Shown here piece by piece: positions 62,782 through 64,000 of a DNA stretch of 64,000 nt. The DNA is from Bacteroidales bacterium. Lineage in GTDB: Bacteria > Bacteroidota > Bacteroidia > Bacteroidales > Tenuifilaceae. The stretch's first letter is position 1, and each line of letters starts with the position of its first letter. Both the position numbers and the translations under genes were made by a program. The notes beneath the pieces are model-generated. The model ran no database searches and was not told the DNA's origin. It was given only the letters and a program-made list of their open reading frames with translations. The stretch spans positions 79,542-143,541 of the forward strand of contig JACJXD010000008.1 of the NCBI GenBank assembly GCA_020636845.1. The letters are read 5' to 3'.

Positions 62782-63897
62782 TTATATTTTAACAAATTCT
62801 CTAAAATTATTTCTGTCAATTACGTGTCCCTCAGCATTATATGTTTCCATGAAGTTTTGAGGGAATCTAGTTTTTTTATTGTTCCATTTAAATTCAAATC
62901 CTACAATTTGCCCATTATTTTCTTCTACAAAATCAATTTCCTGTTGTTGTTTTGTTCTCCAAAAATACATTTTGGCAAAAGTGTCTTTATAAATGTTTTG
63001 CTTTCTTCTTTCCGATACCAAAAAATTCTCCCACAAAGCACCTTTGTCAGTTCTTAAATCCAACTGATTAAAATTACCAATAATCATATTTCTGATGCCA
63101 TTATCATAAAAGTAGATTTTCCTGTTCTGCTTTATCTCGTTTCGTATGTTTCTGCTAAAACAATTTAACCTAAAAACGATATACCCTTTTTCTAAAATAT
63201 CGATATACTTTTGAACAGTAATTTTATTAATCCCAATCAGTTGTGATAACTCATTGTAATTTACTTCACTTCCCATTTGCAATGCCAATGCCTGCAACAG
63301 CTTTTCAAGGACTTCAGGTCTCCTTATGTCTGAAAAGGCTAGGATGTCACGATACAAGTAGCTATTTACAAGATTTTTTAATGTTTCCCGTTCCTTCCCC
63401 TGATTGTTAATAACCTCAGGATATAGCCCATATAGTAATCTGTTTTCTAGTTGCTGTTCAGACTTTATAAATCCAATTTTATTTTCGTACTCCTCCCAAG
63501 AAATAGGGAACAATTCGTATTCCCATTTTCTGCCAGTTAAAGGCTCATTTAATTCGTTCCCTAAATCAAATGATGAAGAACCACTTACAAACAGTTGAAC
63601 TTTCTTGAATTGATCCGTAATGATTTTTAAGGTCAAGCCGATTCCTTGTATTCTCTGAGCCTCGTCAAGAAAAATATATTTATAATCACCAATAAATGTT
63701 CTAATCTGTTCTGTCGTAGGACCCTGCAAGAGATTCCTTGTTGAAGGGTCATCAGCATCAAGAAATAGATAATCCTTATCTTTAAGAATTTCGTTTATTA
63801 AGGTTGTTTTTCCAACTTGTCGTGCACCAACAACAACGATGGCTTTTCCACTGTTAACCTTTTCTTTTATTGTATTTTCTATAGTCCTTTCAATCAT
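62782..63897 (-). CDS. AAA ATPase with C-terminal DUF4143 domain (cassette gene)
   Basis: The 371-residue protein has Walker A GARQVGKTT (24-32), Walker B YIFLDEAQR near 95, and SGSSSFDLG as the sensor region. The DUF4143 part includes YLYRDILAFSDIRRPEVLEKLL, a small HTH (ELSQLIGINKITVQKYIDIL) and the nuclease-like segment QQQEIDFVEENNGQIVGFEFKW. Proteins of this architecture are abundant in Bacteroidota; the function is unknown. It is one of the largest cassette genes here. Cores GTTGTGCAC (62765) and GTGCACAAC (63989). Confidence 0.88.
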   Translation of the reverse strand: MIERTIENTIKEKVNSGKAIVVVGARQVGKTTLINEILKDKDYLFLDADDPSTRNLLQGPTTEQIRTFIGDYKYIFLDEAQRIQGIGLTLKIITDQFKKVQLFVSGSSSFDLGNELNEPLTGRKWEYELFPISWEEYENKIGFIKSEQQLENRLLYGLYPEVINNQGKERETLKNLVNSYLYRDILAFSDIRRPEVLEKLLQALALQMGSEVNYNELSQLIGINKITVQKYIDILEKGYIVFRLNCFSRNIRNEIKQNRKIYFYDNGIRNMIIGNFNQLDLRTDKGALWENFLVSERRKQNIYKDTFAKMYFWRTKQQQEIDFVEENNGQIVGFEFKWNNKKTRFPQNFMETYNAEGHVIDRNNFREFVKI

Positions 63898-63990
63898 TTT
63901 TTTATTTCAAAGATACAAATAAACATTATAATGACCAATAGTTATGCTTTTTTGTTATTTAAGTATCGAAGTGTCGTTTCTTTTGCTTGT

Positions 63991-64000
63991 GCACAACGGT
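63991..64000 (-). repeat. attC-like site 19, cut by the window edge
   Basis: GCACAACGGT is the beginning of another site: left core plus the conserved CGGT. It shows the array goes on to the right. Confidence 0.75.

Larger units (their letters stand above)
45078..64000 (-). mobile_element. Integron-like gene cassette array (attC-like sites), continuing past the window
   Basis: Nineteen attC-like sites alternate with small genes all read on the minus strand. Each cassette is one segment plus the site at its left. In gene sense, a site starts ...AACAAGCGG and ends ...CCGGCCGTT, with a palindromic outer stem. The first bases of each cassette are complementary to the last bases before its own site, as in a circular integron cassette. 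No integrase is visible; by orientation a platform would lie right of 64000. The segment 47390-50965 interrupts the array. IS insertions are at 51510-52818 and 45070. The attC interpretation is an inference from architecture. Confidence 0.8.

Noticed and set aside
45078..64000. CRISPR array
   Set aside because: Repeats are about 130 bp and palindromic, and the spacing is set by genes of variable length, not by short equal spacers.
45078..64000. MITE or REP-type dispersed repeats as the whole explanation
   Set aside because: The private complementary cores flanking each segment and fixed gene orientation would not be expected from independently inserted elements.

Overview
The window looks like chromosomal DNA from a free-living member of Bacteroidota (Bacteroidales or a close relative). 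It is AT-rich, with weak Shine-Dalgarno signals, a promoter of the TAnnTTTG type, a type IX secretion sorting domain, a FISUMP-domain protein, a FadL-type porin, DUF4143 ATPases, a Tricorn-like S41 protease and a BlaR1-like protein with TonB-plug-like repeats.

Positions 1-44.4 kb are ordinary chromosome. In order they hold: a YyaL/SSP411 protein cut by the window edge; an aminotransferase and omega-amidase pair; TrmO; a DHA2-type drug exporter; an AraC/GyrI-like regulator; a metal-chelate or corrinoid ABC importer (binding lipoprotein, FecCD permease, ATPase); a hybrid histidine kinase beside a TPR/SpoIIE phosphatase; a three-gene operon for exported proteins; a NarL-type regulator with a large beta-propeller sensor kinase; a FadL-like porin; a Tricorn-like protease; GDPD; a frameshifted lipoprotein gene; an unusual Trk-like membrane protein; BlaI/BlaR1; gltX followed by tRNA-Glu(CTC); a TPR histidine kinase; a SagB-type nitroreductase; a TetR-TauE-porin-FmdE operon with two copies of a candidate operator; and an MFS exporter.

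Positions 45.08 kb to the right edge are quite different. Nineteen imperfect-palindromic sites, nearly all 130-135 bp long, alternate with small genes that all lie on the minus strand. In gene sense a site begins ...AAC-AA-GCGG and ends ...CCGSC-CGTT. The few bases at the start of each segment are the reverse complement of the bases at its end, and these bases differ from segment to segment. This is the architecture of integron gene cassettes with attC sites: the attC is downstream of the gene, and the two core sites of one circular cassette are complementary. Sites whose sequences differ keep the same length and keep compensatory pairing in the outer stems. I read the region as a large integron-like cassette array, a sedentary chromosomal integron or a CALIN. 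Its core sites only loosely match the classical GTTRRRY consensus. No tyrosine recombinase is visible here; the orientation predicts that any intI/attI platform lies to the right of the window.

Cassette contents include a creatininase-like amidohydrolase, a T9SS-sorted secreted protein, several lipoproteins and secreted proteins of unknown function, a SUMF1-like protein, zinc-ribbon and membrane proteins, a DUF4143 ATPase, and two GC-rich cassettes with no convincing gene. An IS3-family element (51510-52818) has truncated one cassette gene. A solitary end of the same element sits beside the terminal site at 45 kb. A stretch with an FtsX/MacB permease and a decayed HTH gene (47.4-50.9 kb) interrupts the array.
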